Positions 1 to 6,126 of a stretch of 11,595 bases of DNA are shown here, piece by piece. The translations under genes and the position numbers were made by a program. The DNA comes from Pseudomonadota bacterium (GTDB lineage Bacteria > Pseudomonadota > Alphaproteobacteria > UBA9219 > RGZA01), in NCBI GenBank assembly GCA_016195205.1, contig JACQAB010000003.1:1-11595 (forward strand), in the 5' to 3' direction. The stretch's first letter is position 1, and every line of letters starts with the position of its first letter. A model generated the notes under the pieces. That model saw only the letters and a list, made by a program, of their open reading frames with translations, made no database searches and was not told where the DNA came from.

Positions 1-111
1 GCCGGAGCCCCCGATGATCGTGAGAGTCTCTCCATCGAGGATCTCCAGATTAATCCCCCGGAGCACATGGTTGCGGCCAAAAGACTTATGAAGTTCCTGA
101 ATCCGAATCAT
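1..111 (-). CDS. mlaF: MlaF-type ABC transporter ATP-binding protein, N-terminal fragment
   Basis: Only the first 37 codons are present; the gene runs off the left edge of the window. The translation starts MIRIQELHKSFGRNHVLRGI and reaches IIGGSG, the beginning of a Walker A motif (GxSGxGKS), at the window edge. The beta-strand pattern before Walker A and the GGSG variant fit the ATPase of the Mla/Ttg2 phospholipid transport system, which moves lipids between the outer and inner membranes on the cytoplasmic face of an MlaE permease. The MlaE-like tail just upstream (159-242) supports that assignment. No strong Shine-Dalgarno sequence precedes the ATG; the spacer instead contains a small hairpin (TGCGTCT-TG-AGACGCA) and two copies of GACGCAAGAC. 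Another ABC subfamily cannot be excluded from 37 residues alone. Confidence 0.75.
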   Translation of the reverse strand, partial: MIRIQELHKSFGRNHVLRGINLEILDGETLTIIGGSG

Positions 112-158
112 TTCGTCTTGCGTCGTGGGTCTTGCGTCTCAAGACGCACAACGCTTTA

Positions 159-242
159 TCAACCGATTCCAAACGACACCAAAACGGAGCTCAGAAAATA
201 GTCGCCCACAAGGATCAATACCATGGCGATGACCACGGCGCC
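159..242 (-). pseudogene. mlaE: 3' remnant of an MlaE-type ABC permease
   Basis: Reading the minus strand in the frame that ends with TGA at 159-161 gives the hydrophobic peptide TGAVVIAMVLILVGDYFLSS followed by VLVSFGIG. This matches the last transmembrane helix and C-terminus expected of MlaE/YrbE permeases (ATTxAVV...DYFLxxxL). It lies 47 nt upstream of the MlaF-type ATPase, where the permease gene normally sits. About 200 or more N-terminal residues are missing: upstream the sequence becomes the 5' end of mreD in a different frame, so no start codon or complete gene exists. The frame can be read back past 242, but those residues look like out-of-frame mreD. The family call rests on a short peptide plus context. 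Confidence 0.55.
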
Positions 243-328
243 TGTGCCAGGAAAATAAATATCATGCAGCTGATCACCGGCAGGGTGGCGCGGATGGCGC
301 GGTCGATCTTGAAAACAATATTATCCAT
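215..328 (-). pseudogene. mreD: mreD 5' fragment, cut off after about 30 codons
   Basis: An ATG lies 3 nt after the mreC stop codon on the same strand, the place of mreD in mreBCD operons. The 37-residue product begins MDNIVFKIDRAIRATLPVIS and continues into a first membrane helix (CMIFIFLAQAPW), as expected for MreD, an inner-membrane protein of the rod-shape complex of about 160-170 residues. It then runs into sequence that makes sense only in the frame of an MlaE permease tail and stops at 215-217. The crossover is probably within about 231-255, around GGCGCCGTGG. Roughly 130 residues of MreD and everything that normally follows are absent. This is either a real deletion/rearrangement or a chimeric assembly join. 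Confidence 0.6.
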
Positions 329-331
329 GGT

Positions 332-1246
332 TTATCGGGCCTTTGCGGCAGGGGCAGCCGGGACAGGAGGAGCCGCTGGGGCAGGAGAAGAAGAGGCAGG
401 AACCGCTGGAACGGGCGCGGCGGGGCTGGCCTGGCCACTAAGCTGGTAATGCGCAAGACGCACCACGGTAAGGCGGTCGAGCCGCCCGAAAGGCGTCACG
501 GTGATATTATGCGCGGCCACCTCTTTCACCGCACCCACGGGAAGGCCGGGCGGGAAAATTCCCCCCTGGCCGGAAGTCACCACGCGCATCCCCGGCTTCA
601 CATCGGATTCCTGGGCGATGTAAAGCAGCTTTGGCGCTTCCCGCCCCTGCCCGGTGAAAATGGCGCGCTGGCGGGCTTCTTCCACCATCACCGGCAGGCG
701 GAAGTTGAAGTCGTTGATCAGCAGAATGCGTGCCGACCAGTCGCCCACCTCGATCACGCGGCCAACCACGCCGTCTTCATCCAGCACCACCATGTTTTTC
801 TCAACCCCGTCGCGCGCGCCCGCGGTGATAATGGCGCTGTCATTCAGGCCGCCGCCATTTTCGGCGATCACCCGCGCGGTGAGGTAGGAAAGAACCGCCT
901 CATCCTTGTATTTCAAAAGACTTTGAAGGCTTTTGTTTTCTTCCTCGAATTGTTGCGCCGCCTGGGCCCAGCCTTTTAAATTCGCCACTTCCTTCTGCAG
1001 CCGGGCGTTTTCCTCGCGCAGATGGGCCAACTCGCCCATGCCGCCCTGCAATCCCTGCAGCATTTCGGCGGGCTTGGCGAAAATGTGGATGACCGGCGCG
1101 AAAAAATCGACCACCCCGGCGCGGAAGGCCGCCGCCGATTGCGGAAAAATAAAATTGAAAAGGATCAGGATCAGCGCCGCGGCAATCAGCACCACCGCGC
1201 CCAGCGGTTGCGACCAAAGCGAAGAGAGGGAAAGACTGCGCCTCAC
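332..1246 (-). CDS. mreC: Rod shape-determining protein MreC
   Basis: This 304-residue protein has the MreC layout: a short cytoplasmic N-terminus, one membrane anchor at about residues 15-37, a coiled coil at about 72-113 (HLREENARLQKEVANLKG) and a periplasmic beta-rich domain with DEDGVVGRVIEVG and VVTSGQGGIFPPGLPVG, both hallmarks of the family. MreC bridges cytoplasmic MreB filaments to the peptidoglycan elongation enzymes. The last 35 or so residues are a low-complexity Pro/Ala/Ser tail typical of alphaproteobacterial versions. Its start is 3 nt after the mreB stop codon and its stop 3 nt before the mreD start, so the three were one operon. The gene appears intact; only its downstream partner is broken. 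Confidence 0.95.
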   Translation of the reverse strand: MRRSLSLSSLWSQPLGAVVLIAAALILILFNFIFPQSAAAFRAGVVDFFAPVIHIFAKPAEMLQGLQGGMGELAHLREENARLQKEVANLKGWAQAAQQFEEENKSLQSLLKYKDEAVLSYLTARVIAENGGGLNDSAIITAGARDGVEKNMVVLDEDGVVGRVIEVGDWSARILLINDFNFRLPVMVEEARQRAIFTGQGREAPKLLYIAQESDVKPGMRVVTSGQGGIFPPGLPVGAVKEVAAHNITVTPFGRLDRLTVVRLAHYQLSGQASPAAPVPAVPASSSPAPAAPPVPAAPAAKAR

Positions 1247-1249
1247 GGA

Positions 1250-2290
1250 CTAATAGCCTCCCACCAGCAAGTTGCGCAAATTCTTCATGTCTTCCAGCGT
1301 GCGGCCCGTGCCCATGACCACGCAGGTCAGCGGATCTTCGGCAATCGTCACTGGCAACCCAGTGGCATGGCGCATGACCAGATCCAGGTTGCGAAGCAGC
1401 GCCCCGCCGCCCGTCACCACAATACCCTTGTCGACAATATCGGCGGCAAGCTCAGGTGCGGTGTTTTCCAGCGCCACTTTTACCGCTTCCAGGATTTGCC
1501 CCACCGGTTCCGCCAAGGCTTCGGCAATCTGCGCTTCGGACAAAGTGATTTCCTTGGGCACGCCGTTCATCAGGTCACGGCCGCGAATGTCCAGCAGCCG
1601 CCCCTCACCCTGTTCGGGCAGGCTGGCCGTGCCGATTTCTTTTTTAATGCGCTCGGCGGTGGATTCGCCAATCAGCAGGTTGTGAAAGCGGCGCACGTAA
1701 TGGGTAATGGCCTCGTCCATCTTGTCGCCCGCGCAGCGGATCGAGCGCGAATACACAATGCCCCCCAGCGAAAGCACCGCTACTTCGGTGGTGCCGCCGC
1801 CAATGTCGACAATCATCGATCCGGTGGGCTCGGTTACCGGCAGTCCCGCGCCGATCGCTGCCGCCACGGGCTCCTCGATCAGATAAACATGCCGGGCGCC
1901 CGCCGCCTCGGCAGATTCCTGAATGGCGCGGCGTTCCACCGCCGTGGCGCCCGAAGGGACGCAGATAATAATGTCGGGGCTGGCCAGCCCGCGGCGGTTA
2001 TGCACCTTGCGGATGAAATGCTTGATCATTTCTTCCGCCACTTCAAAATCGGCAATCACGCCGTCACGCATGGGGCGGATGGCCTGGATGTTGCCGGGCG
2101 TGCGGCCCAGCATAAGCTTGGCTTCGTTGCCCACCGCCAGCACATGCTTTTTGCCGCGGATGGTTTGCAGGGCCACCACCGAGGGCTCGTTCAGCACAAT
2201 GCCCCGGCCTTTCACATAGACCAGGGTATTGGCCGTGCCCAGATCGATCGCCATATCGGACGAGAAGTAACCCAGCAGATTGCTTAACAT
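1250..2290 (-). CDS. mreB: Rod shape-determining actin homologue MreB
   Basis: The 346-residue product is a full-length MreB. It starts with an amphipathic membrane-binding N-terminus (MLSNLLGYF) followed by the phosphate-1 loop DLGTANT (from residue 16). The phosphate-2 motif DIGGGTTEVAVLSLGG begins near residue 162 and the adenosine motif VVTGGGALLRNL lies near the C-terminus. MreB polymerises on the inner membrane and positions cell-wall synthesis for rod shape. The chosen ATG matches the family N-terminus; upstream, GGAC about 5 nt before the ATG is only a weak ribosome binding site. It is the first gene of mreB-mreC-(mreD) and diverges from a two-component system at 2417, with a palindromic site in the shared spacer. 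Confidence 0.97.
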   Translation of the reverse strand: MLSNLLGYFSSDMAIDLGTANTLVYVKGRGIVLNEPSVVALQTIRGKKHVLAVGNEAKLMLGRTPGNIQAIRPMRDGVIADFEVAEEMIKHFIRKVHNRRGLASPDIIICVPSGATAVERRAIQESAEAAGARHVYLIEEPVAAAIGAGLPVTEPTGSMIVDIGGGTTEVAVLSLGGIVYSRSIRCAGDKMDEAITHYVRRFHNLLIGESTAERIKKEIGTASLPEQGEGRLLDIRGRDLMNGVPKEITLSEAQIAEALAEPVGQILEAVKVALENTAPELAADIVDKGIVVTGGGALLRNLDLVMRHATGLPVTIAEDPLTCVVMGTGRTLEDMKNLRNLLVGGY

Positions 2291-2321
2291 GTAAGTCCAA
2301 AGACCTTTTGCGCGCCTGATT

Positions 2322-2341
2322 CACCGGTAAATTTACCTGTG
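2322..2341. promoter_or_regulatory. Near-perfect 20-bp palindrome between mreB and the response regulator
   Basis: CACCGGTAAATTTACCTGTG has a perfect 12-bp core (GGTAAATTTACC) and only one mismatched pair over 10-bp arms. It lies 32 nt upstream of the mreB start and about 75 nt upstream of the divergent response regulator start. On the mreB strand it overlaps a possible -10 (TAAATT). Symmetry and position suggest a dimeric regulator's operator; the regulator is not known. Confidence 0.45.
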
Positions 2342-2355
2342 CCGGAGGCTCAAAG

Positions 2356-2401
2356 AAAGGCGGTTTGTTTTTGCGCCAATGCCGCTAAAATGGCCGCCTT
2401 T
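2356..2401 (+). promoter_or_regulatory. Possible promoter and leader inverted repeat of the response regulator
   Basis: A -10-like TAAAAT is at 2386-2391 with only weak -35 candidates upstream (TTTGTT, 16 nt away). The box is flanked by an 8-bp perfect inverted repeat, AAAGGCGG (2356-2363) and CCGCCTTT (2394-2401), which ends 3 nt before the GAAGG ribosome binding site at 2405-2409. The repeat could be a protein site or a leader hairpin; both readings are inference. Confidence 0.25.
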
Positions 2402-2416
2402 ATTGAAGGCTCGATC

Positions 2417-3124
2417 ATGTCTTCCTGGCAGCCCCATATCCTTGTCGTCGACGACGACAAGCGCCTGCGCGACCTGTTGCGCCAGTACCTGATGGATCAG
2501 GGCTATCTGGTGTCTACGGCCGTCAACAGCGCCGATGCCCTGCAGAAGCTGCAGGCGGTGCTTTTCGACCTGGTGGTGCTGGACGTGATGATGCCGGGGG
2601 AAGACGGCTTTGCCCTCACCCGCCGGCTGCGGCAGGAACGGGCTTTTAAGAACCTGCCTATCCTTTTCCTCACCGCGCGGGGCGAATCGGCCGACCGCAT
2701 TACCGGCCTGGAAGCTGGCAGCGACGATTATCTAATCAAGCCGTTTGAGCCGCGTGAGCTGCAACTGCGCATCGCCGCCATTTTGCGCCGCGTGCCGAAG
2801 GACGAACAATCGCCCGAGGTATGGATCGGCCGCTGGCTGTATGACCGCGTGCGCGGCGAGTTGCGCGACGCAACCGACATCTTGCGCCTGACCGATGTGG
2901 AAGCCAGCCTGCTTAAAATCCTGGCCGAGGCGCCGGGTGAAACCATCAGCCGCGAAGAATTGGTGAAACGGTCAAACCTTCCGGTAAACGACCGCACCGT
3001 GGATGTGCAGGTCACGCGCCTGCGCCGCAAGATTGAGCCCGATCCCAAACAACCGCGCTATCTGGTCACCGTGCGCGGCGAGGGGTATCGCCTTTTGCCC
3101 GAGCGTGAAAAGGTGGCGCTATGA
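2417..3124 (+). CDS. OmpR-family two-component response regulator
   Basis: The 235-residue protein has an N-terminal receiver domain (about 6-125) and a C-terminal winged-helix DNA-binding domain (about 135-232). Receiver residues are visible: the acidic cluster DDD at 12-14, phosphoacceptor Asp56 in VLDVMMPGEDG, Thr86 in LTARGE and Lys108 in IKPFEP. The effector ends in DVQVTRLRRKIEPDPKQP and TVRGEGYRLLP, the recognition helix and wing of OmpR/PhoB regulators. The ATG at 2417 is chosen because GAAGG precedes it by 7 nt and the domain begins there; an in-frame reading from 2339 would add 26 residues unlike the family. Its stop codon overlaps the kinase start (ATGA), so the two are translationally coupled. 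It is probably phosphorylated by that kinase. It resembles OmpR, but the targets cannot be read from sequence. Confidence 0.93.
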   Translation: MSSWQPHILVVDDDKRLRDLLRQYLMDQGYLVSTAVNSADALQKLQAVLFDLVVLDVMMPGEDGFALTRRLRQERAFKNLPILFLTARGESADRITGLEAGSDDYLIKPFEPRELQLRIAAILRRVPKDEQSPEVWIGRWLYDRVRGELRDATDILRLTDVEASLLKILAEAPGETISREELVKRSNLPVNDRTVDVQVTRLRRKIEPDPKQPRYLVTVRGEGYRLLPEREKVAL

Positions 3125-4512
3125 CGGCTGTTTCCAAACCTTTCCGGCTGAAAGAGCTTCTGCGCCGCCTGCGCTTCGATCTGGCGTTCTTTCACTGGCT
3201 GAAGCGTTATCTGCCGCGTGGATTGTATGGACGCGCGCTGCTTATCCTGGTGCTGCCGGTGATATTAGCGCAGGCCGTGGCCACCTTTGTTTTCTATGAC
3301 CGGCACTGGCAGACCGTCACCAACCGCCTGGCCTATGCCGTGGCGGGTGAAATCGCCACCACCGCGGCGCATATGGAAGAAGGCCAGCCGCAGCAGGCGG
3401 TGGAAAAACTTCATGACCGCCTGGTGCAGAATCTGGATCTGGATATCCGCTACCATCCTGAGACAAATCTAAGCCAGTATCCGGCCCGCGGCGATTATTC
3501 CACCTTGCTAGCTACCATGCTGCGCCGGGGGCTGGATGCGAAAGTAGGCCGGCCCTATGTGCTGGATCTGCGCCACGCCCCGCGTTCGATTGCCGTGCAT
3601 GTGCTGCTGAAAAACGGGGTGCTGACCGCCATTTTCCCCGAACGCCGCGTCTATACCCCCACGGCCAACATCTTCCTTATCTGGATGGTGGGCAGCTCGG
3701 CCCTGCTGTCGCTGATTGCCATTCTGTTCATGCGCAACCAGATCCGCCCCATCCGCCGGTTGGCCGATGCCGCCGACCGGATTGGCAAAGGGCTGGATGT
3801 GCCGCACTTTAAACCCGAAGGCGCGCGCGAAGTGCGTCAGGCCGCCGTAAACCTGATCATCATGCGTGACCGCCTCCGCCGCCAGATCACTCAGCGCACC
3901 GCCATGCTGAACGGCGTTTCGCATGATCTGCGCACGCCGTTGACGCGCATGAAGCTGCAACTGGCCCTCATGCGCGAAACACCCGAAATTACCGAGTTGA
4001 AAGCCGACGTGCAGGAAATGACCACGATGGTGGAGGCCTATCTGGCCTTCGCGCGCGGCGAAGACACCGAAGAGCCGATGGCGATTGACCTTGAAAGCCT
4101 GTTGGAAGAAGTCACCAGCACGGCGCGGCGCACACATGAAGGCGTGCCGATTCATTTTGAATCTTTTGAATCGGTAATTATGGGCTTGCGGCCGCAGGCC
4201 ATTCGCCGCGCCCTTGGCAATCTTATCGGCAATGCCGCGCGCTATGCCAAAAGCGTGTGGCTGGGCGTGTATCGCGGCCAGAAATTCGTGGATATTTTGA
4301 TTGACGATAACGGCCCCGGCATTCCCTCTGAACGGCGCGAAGAGGTTTTCCGCCCCTTTACCCGGCTGGAAGATTCCCGCAACCCCGAAACCGGCGGCGT
4401 GGGCCTGGGCTTAACGATTGCCAGCGATATTGCGCATAACCACGGCGGGAAAATCCTGCTGGAAGACAGCCCGCGCGGCGGGTTGCGCGTGGTTTTCCGT
4501 TTGCCTTTGTGA
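3121..4512 (+). CDS. EnvZ-type sensor histidine kinase
   Basis: This 463-residue inner-membrane kinase has two membrane helices (about 38-59 and 183-204) enclosing a roughly 120-residue periplasmic sensor region, then a HAMP linker (about 205-257). The HisKA motif NGVSHDLRTPLTRMKLQLAL places the phosphorylated His at 268. The ATPase domain shows the N box (NLIGNAARYAK, Asn371), the G1 box DDNGPGIP (395-402) and the G2 box GGVGLGLTIA (from 425). HDLRTPLTRMKL is typical of the EnvZ subgroup. The start overlaps the regulator's stop by 4 nt, with AAAGGTGG upstream as ribosome binding site. It should autophosphorylate and pass phosphate to Asp56 of the partner. The signal is unknown; the periplasmic domain has no motif I recognise. 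The 42-residue segment before the first helix is longer than in E. coli EnvZ. Confidence 0.93.
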   Translation: MTAVSKPFRLKELLRRLRFDLAFFHWLKRYLPRGLYGRALLILVLPVILAQAVATFVFYDRHWQTVTNRLAYAVAGEIATTAAHMEEGQPQQAVEKLHDRLVQNLDLDIRYHPETNLSQYPARGDYSTLLATMLRRGLDAKVGRPYVLDLRHAPRSIAVHVLLKNGVLTAIFPERRVYTPTANIFLIWMVGSSALLSLIAILFMRNQIRPIRRLADAADRIGKGLDVPHFKPEGAREVRQAAVNLIIMRDRLRRQITQRTAMLNGVSHDLRTPLTRMKLQLALMRETPEITELKADVQEMTTMVEAYLAFARGEDTEEPMAIDLESLLEEVTSTARRTHEGVPIHFESFESVIMGLRPQAIRRALGNLIGNAARYAKSVWLGVYRGQKFVDILIDDNGPGIPSERREEVFRPFTRLEDSRNPETGGVGLGLTIASDIAHNHGGKILLEDSPRGGLRVVFRLPL

Positions 4513-4519
4513 GCCGTTC

Positions 4520-4873
4520 ATGAACCTGCGCCGTGTTTTCATCCGTAACTGGAAGGTCAGGGCCCTTACGGGCATTCACCCGTATGAGGCGGTGAAGAAA
4601 CAGGCGTTGCGGCTGAATATCGCGCTGTTTCAGGAAGAAGGCGGCGCGCTTTCCGGCATCGAGGACGTGATCTGCTATGCCACGCATAAACAGCGCATGA
4701 CGGAAATCATTCAGGCCAAACACTACCCGCTGCTGGAAATGATGGCCGAAGCCCTGGCTGAAGCCGCCTTTGAAGACGCCAAGGTGCGGCAGGTGAAGAT
4801 CAGGATTGAAAAGCTGAAAATCTTTCCTGAGGTGGAAAGCTGCGGGGTTACGGTTGAACGCGAAAGAAGTTAG
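4520..4873 (+). CDS. folB: Dihydroneopterin aldolase family protein (FolB-like)
   Basis: The 117-residue product matches the FolB/DHNA fold in length and landmarks: an N-terminal strand, LTGIHPYEAVKKQALRLNIA (family pattern ...GI/VxPxExxxxQxLxxxxxL), a central helix with EMMAEALAEAAF, and RIEKLKIFPEVESCGVTVER at the end, with the Lys expected near the active site. FolB cleaves 7,8-dihydroneopterin to 6-hydroxymethyl-dihydropterin in folate synthesis, in the cytoplasm. The ATG at 4520 is 7 nt after the kinase stop codon; no clear Shine-Dalgarno is seen, so translation may be coupled to the kinase. An in-frame ATG at 4418 lies inside the kinase and is unlikely. The central segment (EDVICYATHKQRMTEI) departs from the usual VDYxxL pattern, so a related pterin enzyme is possible. 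Confidence 0.75.
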   Translation: MNLRRVFIRNWKVRALTGIHPYEAVKKQALRLNIALFQEEGGALSGIEDVICYATHKQRMTEIIQAKHYPLLEMMAEALAEAAFEDAKVRQVKIRIEKLKIFPEVESCGVTVERERS

Positions 4874-4890
4874 AGCCAAAAACCATCCAC

Positions 4891-4969
4891 GTCATGCCAG
4901 CATAAGCTGGCATCCAGGGCCACAAGCTGTGTCTTAACGGCTCTGGATCCCAGCTTTCGCTGGGATGAC
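4891..4969. repeat. Palindromic intergenic element A, likely bidirectional terminator
   Basis: Arms at 4891-4917 and 4943-4969 are inverted copies matching at 23 of 27 positions, beginning GTCAT and ending ATGAC. Each arm also folds alone (CCAGC-ATAA-GCTGG; CCCAGC-TTTC-GCTGGG). The element lies between the convergent ends of folB and csaA, where it could terminate both transcripts. A further 9-bp inverted pair, TTAACGGCT (4934-4942) and AGCCGTTAA (4990-4998), reaches the csaA stop codon. Related to, but shorter than, the elements at 5353 and 10487. Confidence 0.7.
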
Positions 4970-4994
4970 GTTGCAAAATAATGGCATCCAGCCG

Positions 4995-5339
4995 TTAAAA
5001 CATCCTGGCGCCGTTGGGCACGGGCTTATCGATATTCAAAAGCACCACCGCCCCTTCGCTATCGGGCGCACCCAAAGTCAGGCATTCCGACATGAACGGG
5101 CCAATTTGCTTTTTCGGGAAATTCACCACGCCCAGCACCTGCCGCCCCGCCAGTTCCGACAGCTTATAATGTTTTGTGATCTGCACTGATGACTTACGCA
5201 AGCCGATTTCCGGCCCGAAATCGATGGTCAGCTTATAGGCCGGCTTGCGCGCCTCGGGGAAATCCAGCGCCTCGACAATGGTGCCCACGCGCACATCGAC
5301 CTTCATGAAATCATCGTAGCTGATAAGATTCTCGAGCAT
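4995..5339 (-). CDS. csaA: CsaA-like tRNA-binding (OB-fold) chaperone protein
   Basis: The 114-residue protein is a stand-alone tRNA-binding OB-fold domain of the CsaA/YgjH type. Characteristic stretches are DVRVGTIVEALDFPEARKPA, YKLTIDFG, KSSVQITKHY, LGVVNFPKKQIGPFMSE and the C-terminal PVPNGARMF. CsaA of Bacillus subtilis has chaperone and secretion-related activity; the usual role in proteobacteria is less clear. I chose the ATG at 5339 because GGAGAG lies 4 nt upstream and the family begins there. Two further in-frame ATGs (5351, 5357) would add 4-6 residues, and the outer one arises from the CCGGGATGAC end of the adjoining repeat, so they are probably not used. The gene follows a TetR-like gene across repeat B. 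Confidence 0.9.
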   Translation of the reverse strand: MLENLISYDDFMKVDVRVGTIVEALDFPEARKPAYKLTIDFGPEIGLRKSSVQITKHYKLSELAGRQVLGVVNFPKKQIGPFMSECLTLGAPDSEGAVVLLNIDKPVPNGARMF

Positions 5340-5352
5340 CCTTCTCTCCATT

Positions 5353-5495
5353 GTCATCCCGGAAGCCGCGACTTGTCCGCCGAAGCTTCAGCGAAGGCGG
5401 AAGCGGCTATCCGGGATCCCATTTTATTTTTGTTTTCTAGAAAAACCAAATGGGATCCCGGCTCGCGGGCGCTTTGCGCCCTTGGCCGGGATGAC
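5353..5495. repeat. Palindromic mosaic element B between the TetR-like gene and csaA
   Basis: The 143-bp element is bounded by GTCATCCCGG and CCGGGATGAC and is palindromic on several levels. The centre (5418-5454) is a 37-bp AT-rich core with ends CCCATTT/AAATGGG. One flank carries AGCCGC...GCGGCT enclosing TCCGCC-N14-GGCGGA (about 5384-5405); the other carries GGGCGC-TTT-GCGCCC. It fills the spacer, starting 3 nt after the TetR-like stop and ending 13 nt before the csaA start. The core matches element C in about 31 of 37 positions when both are read along their local transcription direction. Confidence 0.8.
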
Positions 5496-5498
5496 AGC

Positions 5499-6083
5499 CT
5501 AAGAAAGGCGCAGGAATGAAAGATAACGGTCAAGAGCGCGGTCCAGCGCGGCCATGGTGGGGGAAAGATCGGCGCTTGCATCGTCTTTCCAGGTGCGGAA
5601 GGTGTAAAGCATCACCAGCTTCAGGCCAAGAATGGCGGGCTCGATCATGCGCCGTGCCACCGGGAATTCCGCCAGTTCCAGCACCAGCCGCAGCGAGCGC
5701 CGCGCCACGGGCGAAAGTTCCAGCCCCAGGCAAAGCGCCCCGGCGGGATTGCGGATTAAATCTTCCATCAGGCGCGAGAACCCGGCGCGATAAGGCTGCA
5801 TCAATTCAAACCGCCGCATGATCACTTCAAACAAGCGTTCTTTCAGCGTGTCGCCTTCTTCCAATTCGGCCTGCGCTAGTTTCTGATCCAGCTGCGCGGC
5901 AAAGCCAGCCAGCAACGCGTTTTTATCGGGCGCGGTTTTCAGCAATTCGGCCAAAGGAATTTTCGCCGCGCGGGCAATTTTGGGAAGCGTTAGCGTCCAC
6001 CACCCCTCGCGCGCGACCAGCGCGAAAAGCGTGGGGTAAATCCCCTGCTCCCCGGTGGTTTTTGGCTGTTTTTTACGCGGCAT
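5499..6083 (-). CDS. TetR/COQ9-like helix-turn-helix protein
   Basis: The 194-residue all-helical protein has a TetR-type N-terminal DNA-binding region (about 14-58): LFALVAREGWWTLTLPKIAR, AAKIPLAELLKTAPDKNALL and a following helix GFAAQLDQKLAQ. This is the usual W/T...IA..A......F....LL pattern. The C-terminal part, including FRTWKDDASADLSPTMAALD, resembles the end of alphaproteobacterial TetR proteins and also of COQ9, which shares the fold and binds lipid. A transcriptional repressor is the more likely reading because the N-terminal domain looks complete; the ligand and targets are unknown. No ribosome binding site is visible before the ATG, so the transcript could be nearly leaderless. 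It lies 41 nt downstream of the WSSSE protein gene and just upstream of csaA on the same strand. Confidence 0.65.
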   Translation of the reverse strand: MPRKKQPKTTGEQGIYPTLFALVAREGWWTLTLPKIARAAKIPLAELLKTAPDKNALLAGFAAQLDQKLAQAELEEGDTLKERLFEVIMRRFELMQPYRAGFSRLMEDLIRNPAGALCLGLELSPVARRSLRLVLELAEFPVARRMIEPAILGLKLVMLYTFRTWKDDASADLSPTMAALDRALDRYLSFLRLS

Positions 6084-6111
6084 TGAACAAATGTAGCGTA
6101 TTTTCGGAGAA

Positions 6112-6126
6112 AATCATTAAATGATT
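6112..6126. other. AT-rich palindrome between the WSSSE protein gene and the TetR-like gene
   Basis: AATCATT-A-AATGATT is a perfect 7-bp inverted repeat overlapping the stop codon of the upstream gene and lying 28 nt before the TetR-like start. TetR proteins often bind such sites upstream of their own gene, so autoregulation is possible. There is no GC stem or U-run typical of a terminator. Confidence 0.3.

Noticed and set aside
1022..2287. Long open frame (421 codons) antisense to mreB and mreC
   Set aside because: It is fully covered by well-supported genes on the other strand. Its His/Gln/Arg-rich translation has no family features and no ribosome binding site.
3508..4155. Open frame of 215 codons antisense to the histidine kinase
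   Set aside because: It is the shadow of the kinase's codon pattern, rich in His, Gln and Arg, with no recognisable domain.
4891..5495. CRISPR-like array from the repeated GTCAT.../...ATGAC units
   Set aside because: The units are large inverted repeats at irregular spacing with a gene between them; there are no regular spacers and no cas genes.
5354..5581. 75-codon open frame across repeat B
   Set aside because: It lies across the palindromic repeat and out of frame in the TetR-like gene; its AFAEASADK segment is translated repeat sequence.
6084..6124. Template repeat of a retroelement downstream of the WSSSE gene
   Set aside because: The spacer is only 41 nt and contains no copy of the C-terminal coding sequence; I saw no second copy elsewhere in the window.
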